Source of the DNA: Lepiota brunneoincarnata
Taxonomy: Eukaryota; Basidiomycota; Agaricomycetes; Agaricales; Agaricaceae
DNA length: 64,000 bases
Assembly (NCBI GenBank): GCA_023014365.1
Contig: JAEBUN010000013.1
Location: 1,116,001-1,180,000 of the forward strand
Direction of reading: 5' to 3'
The notes under the pieces are model-generated. The model was not told where the DNA came from and did not search any database. It saw only the letters and a list, made by a program, of their open reading frames with translations. The first letter of the stretch is position 1, and each line of letters begins with the position of its first letter. Shown piece by piece: positions 1-10,682 of this stretch. The translations under genes were made by a program, and so were the position numbers.

Positions 1-2391
1 TTGCGGAAATTGTCAGGTGGGTGTGGCAAGGACCCCTCCTCCACCGTACTCTCCGCCTTGTGCACCAACTCCTCCGCCGGCCTCTCCCTTGTCCGCTCCA
101 GTGCCAAGATGCATGATTTCCATCGCGTCGTTGTGCAATCCAACCGACGAGCACTCTGCCGGATTTTCCACAGAACCCTCGTCAGGTATCCCCGTCGGCA
201 GGCCCTCTGGTGGATTGTCCACAGAGGCCTTGTCAAGTTTATTGTTGCTGCCCCCTCTTGCCATCTCTCTGCGCTCCCTTGACGGTGAAGGCTCGCTGGT
301 GCTCCCTCCCCTGGGTATTGCATCAGGTTCAGAGGTGCCGGGCCCTTCAACAAACCGCCCCTCCTCTCCCGTAGCCTCTTTGACTGTTTCAATGCGTAAG
401 CTTAGTCTTTTACAAGGTATATTTGTCCTTTCTGCTAACTCCCACTTTAGTGCATATCCCAGCTGCCCTTAAAGGCAAACAGAAGGCGAAACCATCGACG
501 CCACCCCCTACACCTCTATTCTTGGCAAATTCAAACTTGCCATCGCGTTCTCCAGTCCCTGAGGTCTCTCAAGCCGACCTCTTTAAAATTTTTAGCTGGT
601 CCTCGTCTCTGGATGGGCAACATGTGCTGGCTTTGCCTAGGTGCCCAACACCATCACCACCTCACTTAGCTGGCACTCCAGTTGAGTCTCCCACAAGCGC
701 TGTGGAGATTTCTCCTTCTCTGTTATGAACAGTCCAGACCGGGAGGAACAAGAACTATTGTTCGACTTTACAAGATAGGTACAGGAGACTACAGACCAAT
801 TACGGGCGCAAGAATATGAAGACGAGGAAGGAGAATATTACACCGCCATGCAGGACCTGGCGAGAGAAGCAGGAATGGAGATAACCTTGGAGGATATATT
901 GGAATACCCCGAGGACGAGGAAGATAACCACGGACCAACTGACCCAACCTCCGATACGGATGGAAGCACTGAGAGAATGGAGAGCGAGAACGAAGAAGAC
1001 TCCATGGAGATACAATCGGGAGAAGAAGATTATGAGTCAGAGGAAAGCGATGGAACATCGCACAGCAGTAGCGAGAGTACTGACTCATTGTAATATAAAT
1101 AACGCTAGGATGCCATCAGCCAGGATGTGCATCATGGTCAGGACTGCGCACGACCAGTAGAACAGCCAAGTAACCTATAACGAGTATATAGCACCTCATA
1201 GGTATATAAGGCCTGTACAAGTAGAGAATAAAGCCTCAAGCTTTAATCTTGTTAACAGCGGTCGTTTACCTCTCTGCCTTAACTTGGCGTCTTCCCTCGT
1301 TATCTCATTGAGCGCGATCCACTAAGCTCTATAAGGCCAACCGTCTCGGACACCTTGTAGAGTGATTGAAGGCCGTCTCCAGTTATCCTCGGATACAGAA
1401 GGAGCACGGATCATAACATTCTCCAGATTTGGAGCTCCTTCTGGAGCCTTTGCCTGCCCCTCAAGAACCAACTTTTGTTTTTCAAGACACGTTCTTAGCT
1501 TCTCCGACCCCCATCCTTTCTCGTTTGCCTAGCCTGGTGGTTCCGGAGATCCCTCAAGAGTCCCCTCATGCTGGCCCGTCGCGTCAACAATGTGTCCTTT
1601 CATCCAAGAAGAGTTCCAACACGCGGACGAAGAAATACATTCCCCAGGCTCGCGTTCGGCACTCTGAGGCCGAAATTATTCGGGACCATGGATACCAGCA
1701 CCCAGTCCCGCTCTTTTGTGAGGACTTCCCTAGGCTGCTGGCAGCTAGCCAGCTTTCGGTACGTTCTCCAAGTTTTCTCGTGGTTCCTTACTGACAGCTT
1801 TGACATCTGCTCCAGTACGTGCCACCTCGGTCTCGGTGTCCTTCTTGCGCTGCTCGTAAGTTGGAGTGCGAGCCTCTGGGCAAGGGTAAGAAGTGTCGCA
1901 GCTGCGACTTGTACAACTACCCTTGTACCTTTGCGGACCATCCCTGGGTTTTGGCCGGCGTTGCGAACGCCCTGGTCACATCCTCACTGACCAGTGAATA
2001 CCGTAAGTTTCTCTGTTCACTATTTTTCCCTTTTCTTATTCTCTTTATTTTTCTAGATCTGGCCGTGTTTGCACGTGTTGTGTCCTCTAGCTTGGTCAGC
2101 CTGGAGGCAAACCACGTCGCTTACGAGGCTTCAGCATTTCACCACCGCGGTGTATTTTACCAATTCGTCCAGGAGATGCAAGCTACCAGGACTGCCTTGG
2201 ACGGTAATGACGTGGCTTTTGTAGAGATGGGTATGGCCGACTCCCTTGAAGACGTCCAGGCGTTCTTTGAGTTCGCCAACAACTTTCCGGGGGTCCCGAC
2301 ATACAAGGAATTCAAGGAGCTCAAATCGCTTCTCTTCCTCACTTTCCCGATGACTCAGGATCCAGAGTCTGTTCTAGAAGACCTTGAGTGA
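1..2391 (+). pseudogene. Accessory gene B, left copy, split by a solo LTR and cut by the window edge
   Basis: Copy of the 580-aa gene at 16102-18131 (minus). It begins inside the counterpart of exon 3 and keeps the intron starting at 395 (GTAAGCTTAG donor). It is interrupted at 721-1418 by a solo LTR, then resumes with the exon ending near 1758, the Zn2Cys6 exon (1816-2002) and the last exon to the stop at 2389-2391. The cysteine pattern C-x2-C-x6-C-x8-C-x2-C-x6-C is intact in this copy (CPSC...CRSC...C). Without the LTR the frame appears continuous, so the insertion is the main lesion. Many substitutions separate it from the right copy, unlike the near-identical DNA further in. Confidence 0.8.
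721..1418 (+). mobile_element. Solo LTR of a chromodomain-type Ty3 element
   Basis: A 698-bp LTR running from TGTTATGAACAG to GGATCATAACA, with short inverted ends (TGTTATGA/TCATAACA). It matches the 3' LTR at 59224-59921 in length and sequence, with scattered differences. It is flanked by the 5-bp direct repeat TTCTC (716-720 and 1419-1423). The other inverted-repeat arm carries the uninterrupted site near 17073, which has a single TTCTC, so the insertion point and target duplication are directly visible. It contains a TATATAAGG at about 1202 and AATAAAG at about 1227 as possible promoter and poly(A) signals. Part of an acidic reading frame (848-1093) is the C-terminus of the element's downstream ORF, which runs into the LTR. 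Confidence 0.95.
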
Positions 2392-3025
2392 TCTCTGCAC
2401 CTAGTTTACTTCTTGGATGTAGTATATAATCTTGTCATGTATATACATCCCAATAGTCATCTTGTTGTTCCTTGTCTCCTACTGAGTTAAGCTAAACTGT
2501 TTCTGACCTTCTTGTCATCTCCTAAAGCTAAGCTAAAGACCTCCTGGGAGACTCCTAAGCTAGTTTAGGTTGCCAGTCACTTATATACTCATTATATGCC
2601 TCTCTGATCTATCAGTGATGTTTATTGACATCTCAGCGTGCCGTGACCCGCAACGCATAGTGACCCAGTCATCCGTTCTGGTTTTCTTACAAGCCCAGAC
2701 CTGAACCAGCCTGTACACGGTGTTCACCGCGAAAAAGGTCGTGTCAAACAAAACTGAAGCGCCACTTGCACCACTTGGGACCCATCTCCCCCTAGCCAAA
2801 TTGAACTCGGTGCCCTCACCATTCCATCAGAATCCCTGTGCACACTGATAACCATGAGACCCTGGCGACATGTTACCTAATAAGGCAACTGTGGTTCAGC
2901 AAGTCTGTTGAAGGCTGGCTACTCAAGATTACAGGTTTCCTAGGCCCCTCAGGTCATAAGCTTAGGGTGGAGGGTGCTCTTCATCCACTTGTTATGATTT
3001 GTCATCACTGCCTACGGCCTTTTCT
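2392..3025. other. Gap between accessory genes, with a polypurine-tract-like block
   Basis: No gene seen. This is the reverse complement of about 15468-16101. On the minus strand it contains CTAGGGGGAGA followed by TG, the same layout as the polypurine tract just before the 3' LTR at 18459, plus AATAAAC and TATATAAG-like stretches. TAAGCTTA occurs once (2957). Confidence 0.6.
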
Positions 3026-3033
3026 TATAAAAG
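3026..3033 (+). promoter_or_regulatory. TATA box of accessory gene A (left copy)
   Basis: TATAAAAG lies 52 bp upstream of the ATG at 3078. The same box is at 15460-15467 (minus) upstream of the right copy. Confidence 0.6.
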
Positions 3034-3077
3034 CGAGGGAGCGACGCCTCATTCTAGCAGACACCCTTTGCAAGAAA

Positions 3078-4424
3078 ATGGCTTCTTCTATCCCCCATCT
3101 CCAGGTCAAGCTTGACGATCTCATCAGCAACGCCAAAGGTCATCTTCAGCGCCTGCAAAACGGCCAAGTCACTCGTCCCCTTGTTGAGAAGGCTCTCCTT
3201 GCGTTCGACGCCCCTGGGGTATGTCTACTCTTTCCATGCTTCTCTCGCCGGTTCTAAATCATTTCTAGTCTGCTTATATTGAAGCATTATTGGGGGATAA
3301 TGAGGCTATCAAGCTTCATGTCAACCAGGACTACATCTTCCGTATCCACAAGCTCTACGAAATTTACCAAAACAACTACCATTCGTCTTATGAGATGCCC
3401 ACAATCTATAAGGCGCTCTCTGAATGCTGTAGCCGCATTAATCGCGTTCATTCTGAAGAATCCCACAAATCCAGGACCAAAGAGGCTCAGAACCCATCGT
3501 CCACGACTTGCTCTACTTCCTCCAATGTTGCCGAAGGCTCTGCTGTCCCCAAACGCGTAAGCTTAGCGTTCTTTTGGCTCCAATTGTCTCCTCATGTATA
3601 AGCTTAGCCTCGCAAAGGTTGCAAGGCCCCTGTCTCTGCTGCTGTTGTGGTAGACACCAATACCGAGCTTGCTGAGAGTATGACCAGTGCTTCCAACTCC
3701 CAAGCAACTGGTGCTGACACAGTAATATAGCTGCTTCTCAACCTATTACATTGGCTGAGATAATCGCTTGTCTCCAGGACATGATGGTCGATGAGGAGGT
3801 CTCTCAAGCTATCGTCGAAGAGGTTTGTGTAGTCTCGCCTTATCGCAAGCGTCATTTGTCTACCTCCGATGTGGTGCGCCAGCTCCACTCCCCCTAACCA
3901 CTGATTCTGACTTCATCCTTTGCTAGGAGGCCATCAAAAAGTCCTCCTCATCTAAAGGCACTGTCCATCTTCTTCCCTATTGTCAAGTTCCCAATATGAA
4001 CACTAAACACTGCTGTTATGCCCGGGCTGAACAGGTTCTAGCCAAAGCCAACGCCAATACTGCCAAGTGTGCCCGTACCGAGTCTGCTTCCGATGAGCGC
4101 ACCTTCACAGACTTATCCGGTGGGCAATTTCTCACTTCTGTTTGCTAAGCTTAGCAGTTCTGACACTTGTTCCGGGCAGCTCGTTTGCTCCAGGAACTCC
4201 AAAACCTCCTGTCTTACTCTCGCGACAAGTACGAGTCCGAATCTCACAGTGACGATGCTCAGTCTGTCAAATGCGACCTCAATTCGCTCAGCCGGGACTT
4301 CATCGAGGCTATTCCCTCGCTTGAAGCTAACTTAAAGAGGTTCCAATTCCTTATTCAAGAGCGCATCCGTCTCAAAAGTCTTTTGCACAACCTTTCTAAC
4401 TTGAACAAGCCCTCCCCCACTTAA
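3078..4424 (+). CDS. Retroelement accessory gene A, left copy (358-aa protein of unknown function)
   Basis: Not recognised. Six exons give one continuous frame of 358 aa: 3078-3218, 3269-3556, 3608-3721, 3778-3873, 3927-4119 and 4180-4424. Introns are 50-60 bp and all GT..AG; the third boundary could alternatively use the GT at 3871. The protein starts MASSIPHLQVKLDD. Helical, charged stretches at both ends suggest a coiled-coil protein; the middle is Ser/Thr/Ala-rich. No enzyme motif was found. The gene is antisense to pol on the same element and has its own TATA box. TAAGCTTA sits at the intron-2 donor and acceptor, inside intron 5, and overlaps the TAA stop (4422). It is the same as the right-arm copy at the protein level. 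Confidence 0.75.
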
Positions 4425-4500
4425 GCTTAACGCTTTTACAGTCCCTAGGATAGTTTTCCTTTGATAAGTAGATAGTTCTGTCCACAATATCAGGTTTTTT

Positions 4501-6182
4501 CTATCCCTCCAACTCTTCTGGCTCCCATCTGTCACTAGGCTCATCCTCAGTAGTCTCCTCCAGGGTCTTCAGTCCCTCTGGCGACAGATCTAACAACTCT
4601 TGTAACTCCAGCGGCAACGGCATATGTTTTCTGGCTAAGTAGGGAATTACTCTGAACGCCGCCACTTTATTCTGCCATACAGAGCCATCCAACTCTGCCA
4701 GGATATATGATCCTCCCTTTGATCTAGATATGACCACCATGGGTCCTAGATACCTGGGTTTCACCTTCCTGTCTGCTGAGCTCTCTATAGCTGTGTTTCT
4801 CACTAATACTAAATCTCCTGGGCCGAAGCAATAATCTTTTATCTTATGCGCTGCTTGTCGTTCCATCTCCCAAGCCTTGCTAAGCTTAGTGTCTGAAACA
4901 TGCTGACGCACCTCCTCAACATGCCGAACATGTTTTGCCAAAGCCTGAGCTCGGTATCCTATCAACTCGGCCGTGGTTCAGTACTTATTTGGTAGTTGTA
5001 CTAGCCAAGTGGCCTCTTTGACATCCAGAGGTAGCGTCAGGTGTGCTCCAGTTACCAGAAAGTATGGGGAACACCCCATTCCTTTTCTAATGGTTATCCG
5101 ATCTGCCCACATAATGTGCGGTAGGTGCCAATACCACTTTTTGACATCTCCATCTGTAGCTTTGTACAACATTTGCCGCACATCCCAGTGGGCTCTTTCA
5201 ATAATCCCGTTCGCTTTGGAATTGTAAGGAGATATTGTTACTCCTTTTATCCCATATTTTTCTTCCAGCCATCGAACAGCTTTCTTAAATGGAGAACTGT
5301 TGTCCGTGACAATCTTCACTATACAGCCCCATCGGCAAATGATATCTTCAAATAACCACTGTGCGATTGAACTGGTGTTCTCTTCTCTCAACGCTTTTGC
5401 CTCCATCCAGGATGACAGTCCACACTTTCCATGCACAATATAACTACACCCATTAGAACTTGGCGTCATATGTAGTGTGTCCACATGTAGCACTTGGAAT
5501 ATCGACGGCGTGGGCGTTACTATTGGCAGCATCTCGATGATCGCCTTTTGCCGTTGCTGGCATAGATGGCACGATTGCACATACCAAGCTACGTCTCCTT
5601 CAACTTCCAGCCACCAGAACCTCTGCATTATAAGCTTAGTGGTTGCGTATATTCCCCTGTGTCCTAGGAAGTCGTGGCTGGCTCGCAACATATACATTCG
5701 TTGCTCCTTATCCACTACTAGCTGATGCTGACCACTAGGGCTCATCCTATACAGTCTCCCCTCTTCGTCCAAGAAGAAATGCTCCACCATATGCTTAAGC
5801 TTACGCAGATCCGGCTCAGCCAAGCCTTCAGCTGCGCTACTGCCCCCTGTTTTCAGGTATTCCCTGACTTTGGGTATTCTTTGTCCTGTATTTGCGCTGT
5901 ATCTGTCCTGCGCGACTCATCATATGCTTCCTCTATCTCGGTCGACTTTTCCTCTTCGAAATCTGGCACTAGCCTGACATCCGTCATTAAGCTTAGTACT
6001 TGTCGATGGTTTTCTGGACAGGCTGGGTCTTCTATAACCCTAAGCTTAGCCTGTTGTTCATCCAAGTACTCTTCCCGAGCTTGATCCAGCTCATACTCAA
6101 AATCATACACATCACGGGCCAGACCCTGGTAGAAGCCAGAGTGACTGTCGATCTCATCAGAGAAGGCTTCCAAGGGTAACGG
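4501..6182 (-). pseudogene. Ty3 pol 3' half (linker, integrase, GPY/F-like C-terminus), left arm
   Basis: Reverse copy of 12309-13992. Reading on the minus strand: an acidic linker (about 6180-5853); an integrase with an HHCC zinc-binding start (HDFLGHRG...CHLCQQ) and catalytic D (HVDTLHM), D (IVTDNS) and E (GIIERAH) in 5823-4978; then a stop (TGA, about 4969) just before the C-terminal domain 4965-4501, which has a [12 protein letters not shown]-type motif. It has no reverse transcriptase attached: at 6183 it abuts the 5' LTR, which points the other way. Confidence 0.85.
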
Positions 6183-7493
6183 TGATATGCCGATTTCATG
6201 CCTATACATGAATTCCGTACTCCGGAATGATTCTCTACATAGAATCATTGGCTATATCATTAAAGAACTCTATAGAGGATTGGTACTATATCCCGTAGGA
6301 GCCAGTTTGACCAAACTGAGGATATTTGAGCCTCGGAAGTGTTCAAACCAGCTCATTATCACTAAGCTTAGTGAACCAAGCTATCAGAACACTCTCCGGA
6401 GGGATTCAGGGCTCTACATAGCCTATCGAGTATACCCCGGTCGCATCAAGGGACCTTACGAGCAGTTTTCTGATGAACCCGAATGTGTTTGAACATAAAA
6501 GAATGTACCTAGCAGCTGTCGCAGGCGTATTACATCTATAGCAAGTTCAATAATGATGACCGGACCACGGAATGGAACGTCCAACGTTCGGGAGGCAATA
6601 CCTGATGCCCAAAACCCTAGAAATATCAAAGACTCCTAATTAACAAGTGCTTTGGGGGTCCCGGCACTTCGGCATACTGCTTAACTGAGATTAATTACAA
6701 CAGATCAAGGAATTGTCCATCCGCTATGCATTCCGATCATAATTGATCCGGAAACTTAAAGCGCTCGTGTGGACGCAGAATAATGCAGATGAGCACAGAA
6801 CACGTCTGGCTGGATTGCCATTCGTTAATCAGAGAAAAACCCATAACCCAGGGTGAGGTAGAAATGCTGCTGAACCTTCCAAAATGTTCTACAGTGCCTG
6901 TAACAATTAAGCTTATTGTTTTCTATTTCATATTTACTATCTCTTGTATGTATCCAAACAATATAAATACGGTCACACTTGTTCGTGAAGAAGCAAGAGG
7001 TCTCACCCCTGCTTCCACACGCAAGTCTGCAAGCCGTGATCAAGAACGGTTTCAGAGGGCTATTTAGTGTGCGTCGTTAAGTGTGATTTCTTCGGTCGTC
7101 AACCAACCCAGAGACAGAGACAGAGACCAGAGTTTAGAGTTTAGAGTTCCAGAGTGCTAGAGACAGAGACAGAGACAGAGACCAGAGTTCAGAGACCAGA
7201 GACCAGAGACCAGAGACCAGAGACCCAGCACTTTGAATTGGCAGGGATTGTCCTTTCATTGTTGCACCGTACGGCTAAGATAACTTCAACGGCTGTTTGT
7301 TAACCTCTAAAAACACTACTCTCTTGAATTTCGCTGTCAGAACACACCCCCAGAACACCCTAAAAGACGAAACTGTTCATTATCTATCTCATTCCACTTG
7401 TACTAGCTTAAGCTTATCGAATTACGGCTAAGCTTAGTGAAAACAAGCCCACTATCTATATTTAAAACAACGAAAGTTTCTCCACCTTTTCAT
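6183..7493 (+). mobile_element. 5' LTR of the first Ty3-type element
   Basis: About 1311 bp from TGATATGCCGATTTC to CACCTTTTCA, so it has TG..CA ends. It is a direct repeat of 18459-19761. It holds a palindrome around 6229-6246 (AATGATTC...GAATCATT), a TATAAATA at about 6961, a GA-rich minisatellite at 7115-7225 and four copies of TAAGCTTA (6363, 6908, 7409, 7429). Its left flank (AACGG) does not match the right flank of the 3' LTR (CCGGG), so no target duplication frames the element, as expected if the locus was rearranged after insertion. Confidence 0.88.
7115..7225. repeat. GA-rich minisatellite inside the 5' LTR
   Basis: Tandem AGAGAC and AGAGACC units, with a TTTAGAG doublet. The 3' LTR copy at 19388-19495 has fewer AGAGACC units, which accounts for much of the LTR length difference. 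A third, reverse copy is at 59064-59178. Confidence 0.85.
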
Positions 7494-7494
7494 C

Positions 7495-7512
7495 TGGAGC
7501 CCACCGCGAGGG
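7495..7512 (+). promoter_or_regulatory. Candidate primer-binding site
   Basis: TGGAGCCCACCGCGAGG starts two bases after the 5' LTR end. It begins with TGG, as expected for pairing with a tRNA 3' CCA end. The matching tRNA was not identified. Confidence 0.6.
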
Positions 7513-7916
7513 GGGTTTTCAGTTGAATTTCACAAGACAAACACCAAAAGACTTGGACACTGGCCCGCCTTTCACCTGCGAAGCAGAAAAAGGTTCAAGC
7601 AAAGACTGTAAAGTCACCCAACACGTCCTTCGAGAACAGTCTCAGGAAGGTCGACCCCCCAAAACAGAGAACTACTCGGAATTCCAATCGTCCAGAAGGT
7701 TCTGAAGGCCTCATCACCGCTAGTACCTCTTGAAAGCGAAAAGATCCCGATAACTCTTTAGCTGCGAACACAGCGAGTGGTTCAGCGGTTGCAGTATCGA
7801 GAGAAGTTGCACCGTCGACCTCTATTGTTCCCAGAATTACTATAAGGCTTCCAGCCTCAGCTCGCAACATAGCGCATATTCTGCACACCAAAAGCCAGGA
7901 CGGTCAGACCGTTCCT
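7513..7916 (+). other. Leader between primer-binding site and gag
   Basis: About 400 bp of untranslated leader, or a decayed gag N-terminus. A 60-codon open frame (7523-7705) shows no recognisable domain. Confidence 0.5.
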
Positions 7917-9539
7917 ATGCTAAGCTTAGCGTTTACAAACCAAAACTCGTTTCATACGAACCCTCCTGGTGCCTCTACAGTACCACAGATATCACAGTCA
8001 ACTCCGACTGTACAGACAAACCAAACCACGCCATCTACAATGACTACAGCTAGTAAAATGGGATATGAGCGTATGCCAATTCCCTTTAGCAATAATGCTC
8101 CCAGATGGGATGCATCAAAACCACAGACATTGAGAAATTATCTCTGGATGCTTGAACGGCTCTTCACGATAACGAAGACGACAGACGATGCAGAAAGGAT
8201 AAATTGGGCAGTGTCATATGTGGACCAGGATATCCATGAAGAGTGGATGAGTTTTGCGGAGTTCCCAGCAGGAAGCTGGACAGGCTTCGTGGAGAGATTG
8301 AAGAAAGAGTATCCCGAGACTGTGGCAGCTGAGCAGGGCTCAGTGCGACGATTGAGGGAACTCTGCACAGAGAGTAGAGGCATTGCAATGAATGAGGAGC
8401 ATAAAGTCTTGGACTTTAAAAGGCGATTCATTCTCGAAGCAGAGAAGTGTCTGAAGTCGCTGGCAGTAGTCTCAAACCAAGAACTAGTCGAGTTATTTAT
8501 GAGTGCACTGGACTCGGTGTTCCAGGATGTACTCAATGCAAGATTAGCAATCACCGGGGCGCATAGAACCGCAAGTGATGGGTCGGCACTGACTGCGAAG
8601 GATTTATGCGAAGAGGACCCCTATGATTGGAGGATCGTCGTGGATAAAGCCGTCGAAATTTCGATTGGCAAAACACTTATGCAATCCCTTCATCAGGATT
8701 TGAGGCCGGTAAACTCGGCATCGATGAGCCATCCACCCACGACGTCCAGAACAGGGACTTATGACCCGGTAGTAAAGCGAGAGCTGCAAAGCTTAAAGCA
8801 GAAATTTCAGGATGAAGTCTCGCAGATGGCAGGTGGCCTCGCTGAGCTTAAGGACCTCATGAATATCCAGGGGCATACCTTAAAATCATACTTAGAGAGC
8901 TTGGCAAAAGACGGACATAATCATGCCGGTTATAACCACACTCAGAGGAATACCGGAAGTGGGTCAGCAGGGTCGCTTTCCGACCGCAAGTGTTTCTACT
9001 GCTGGTTATTAGGGCATAGTTGGTTATTCTGCCCGGACATGGAGGCGGATAAGCAAGCTGGCCGAATTAGAGTCGAAGGGAACAAAATATATATGGGAGA
9101 TGGCTCGAGTATCCCTCGAGGAGAAGGGCCTATTAAAGAGAAAGTGGCAAAGTACTATGCAACAAAGGGACAACTCTTCGTTCAGATACCAGAACTGCCG
9201 GAGGTTGAGCCTGAGTTACCGCAAGTGCCAATGTCAGCGGTGTTTGCACAGAGAGCGTTCCTGAGGTCAGAAAACCAAAGGTCACCAGCAGAAGAAGAAG
9301 TCTGCCGTCTGAAGCAGCACAAGGAAATGTTGGAGACAGCTGCCATCCACGCCGGTAGTGCCCCAAAGGTTAAGCTTATGACCAGGAAGGAGGATAACGT
9401 CGAAATACAGTCTTTGGCCGAGCAATTGGCCCAGATACAGGCTAAGCTTAGCAGTTTGACGGATGGTACGCCCTCGGCAAGCCAGTATCTGGACACCAGA
9501 AGTGGCGCGAAGACTAGGAACTCGGAGTCGGGTTTCTAA
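7917..9539 (+). CDS. gag: Ty3-type Gag protein
   Basis: Structural capsid/nucleocapsid protein of the element: it packages the RNA in cytoplasmic particles. The frame is 540 codons. The capsid-like region (about residues 45-240) contains the retrotransposon-gag style segment WMSFAEFPAGSWTGFVERLKK. A CCHC zinc knuckle, C-FY-C-WLLG-H-SWLF-C, is at about 8991-9032. The first ATG (7917) overlaps a TAAGCTTA motif; ATG 8040, just before MGYERMPIPF, is an alternative start. The frame ends with TAA at 9537, and the following DNA continues in other frames with more stops, so Gag may still be made although Gag-Pol is broken. Confidence 0.85.
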   Translation: MLSLAFTNQNSFHTNPPGASTVPQISQSTPTVQTNQTTPSTMTTASKMGYERMPIPFSNNAPRWDASKPQTLRNYLWMLERLFTITKTTDDAERINWAVSYVDQDIHEEWMSFAEFPAGSWTGFVERLKKEYPETVAAEQGSVRRLRELCTESRGIAMNEEHKVLDFKRRFILEAEKCLKSLAVVSNQELVELFMSALDSVFQDVLNARLAITGAHRTASDGSALTAKDLCEEDPYDWRIVVDKAVEISIGKTLMQSLHQDLRPVNSASMSHPPTTSRTGTYDPVVKRELQSLKQKFQDEVSQMAGGLAELKDLMNIQGHTLKSYLESLAKDGHNHAGYNHTQRNTGSGSAGSLSDRKCFYCWLLGHSWLFCPDMEADKQAGRIRVEGNKIYMGDGSSIPRGEGPIKEKVAKYYATKGQLFVQIPELPEVEPELPQVPMSAVFAQRAFLRSENQRSPAEEEVCRLKQHKEMLETAAIHAGSAPKVKLMTRKEDNVEIQSLAEQLAQIQAKLSSLTDGTPSASQYLDTRSGAKTRNSESGF

Positions 9540-9544
9540 AGGGT

Positions 9545-10648
9545 TTGAGGAAGGAGCCGGCTCTGAAGAAGAAGGTCGCCTTCGCCAGAGGACAGACTCC
9601 TGAGGACGTGTCGGATTCCAAGCGATCAGAAGAATCAGAAAATGAGGAAATAGGGCAGACAACGGAGAAACCAATGCATGCTGCAGCAGGAGAATTACCA
9701 TATAAGAATGTGAAACCACTGCGCCCGGTCGTTGAGGTACCACCACTGCCTGTCAGAAGGATGGAATCATCCAAGAAGGAGTCTGTGTATAAGCACCAGG
9801 CCCCTATAGAGAGGAATGTCGATGTTGAGGAAGTACTCAGCAGGGTATTGAAGTGAGAAGCCTCAGTATCGCATGGAGAACTCTTGGCATTGTCACCGAT
9901 ATACAGGAATGCTTATAGAGAGTGCATTATGAGAAAACAGGTACCCACAAGTCAAAGCTTAATAGCAGGAGTAGGGCCCGGGGACGATGATACAGAAAAT
10001 ATAGAGATTAATAGTGGGCCAGTACAAGTCATGATAATGGAGCTAGCAGATGGTCCTCGGAAGTATGATACGGTGCTCCGAGAAGGCTCGGCAACCCAAG
10101 CCTGGGTAGCTCAGGATCCAATCATGCAGTACTTGGAGTCACTACCCCGAAGAGACAGGGGACGACAAGTGTTTATTGCGAAAGAATGTGAGCCGTTGAG
10201 AGTAGTGCCAACTCTGATAAATGGGATTCGGCAGGAAGAGGCCTTGCTAGATAGCGGGTCACAGATCATCTCCATGAGTCAGGAAGCGGCGATTGCATGT
10301 CAAGTTTCTTGGGACCCAGATACTACGATAAATTTGCAGAGTGCAAATGGGCAGGTTGAAAAGACTTGTGGATTGGCAAAGAATGTAGGCTTTACCTGCG
10401 GGGGAGTCACAATCTATTTGCAAGTTCACATCGTTTGTAGCCCTGTGTATCGAGTACTCCTGGGACGACCCTTTGATGTAATGACGGCTAGCAAAGTCAG
10501 GAATAGTGCCAGTGGCAAGCAAACCTTGGTTATTACGGACCCAAATACCAGAGAAAGGGCTGTGTTACCAACTTATGCTCGAGGAGAGTGTAATCCTCCT
10601 AAGCTTAGGGAAAACAGTCAAAATTTTCAAGAAACCTTGATGAGTTGA
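9545..10648 (+). pseudogene. Gag-Pol linker and aspartic protease region
   Basis: Two open blocks, 9545-9856 and 9884-10648, separated by a TGA stop. The second contains the retroviral-type protease active-site motif LLDSGSQI (about 10246-10269), so the enzyme that cuts the polyprotein is still recognisable. It ends in TGA at 10646. A 300-bp stretch with several stops follows before reverse transcriptase. Confidence 0.78.
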
Positions 10649-10682
10649 CTGAGGGACAAGGAGAGGTGGCTTGTATAATAGA

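Larger units (their letters stand above)
1..6212. repeat. Left arm of large inverted repeat
   Basis: This stretch is the reverse complement of 12281-17789; position 1 pairs with 17789, so the arm continues past the left edge. The arms differ in length mainly because a 698-bp solo LTR sits in this arm at 721-1418. Encoded proteins are identical between arms from about 2.8 to 6.1 kb. Only two base differences were seen in the roughly 430 bp around 2.4-2.8 kb, while the Zn2Cys6 gene further out shows many amino-acid differences. The arm holds, reading left to right, a broken accessory gene B, accessory gene A, and the integrase half of a Ty3 pol on the minus strand. The spacer between arms is about 6.07 kb. 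Confidence 0.93.

Noticed and set aside
7115..7225. CRISPR-like or satellite array
   Set aside because: Short GA units without spacers, confined to the LTR in all three places.
10599..10609. CCTAAGCTTAGGG as a telomere-like (TTAGGG) signal
   Set aside because: It resembles two inverted telomere half-repeats, but most copies of the palindrome lack the flanking CC/GGG, so I did not pursue it.
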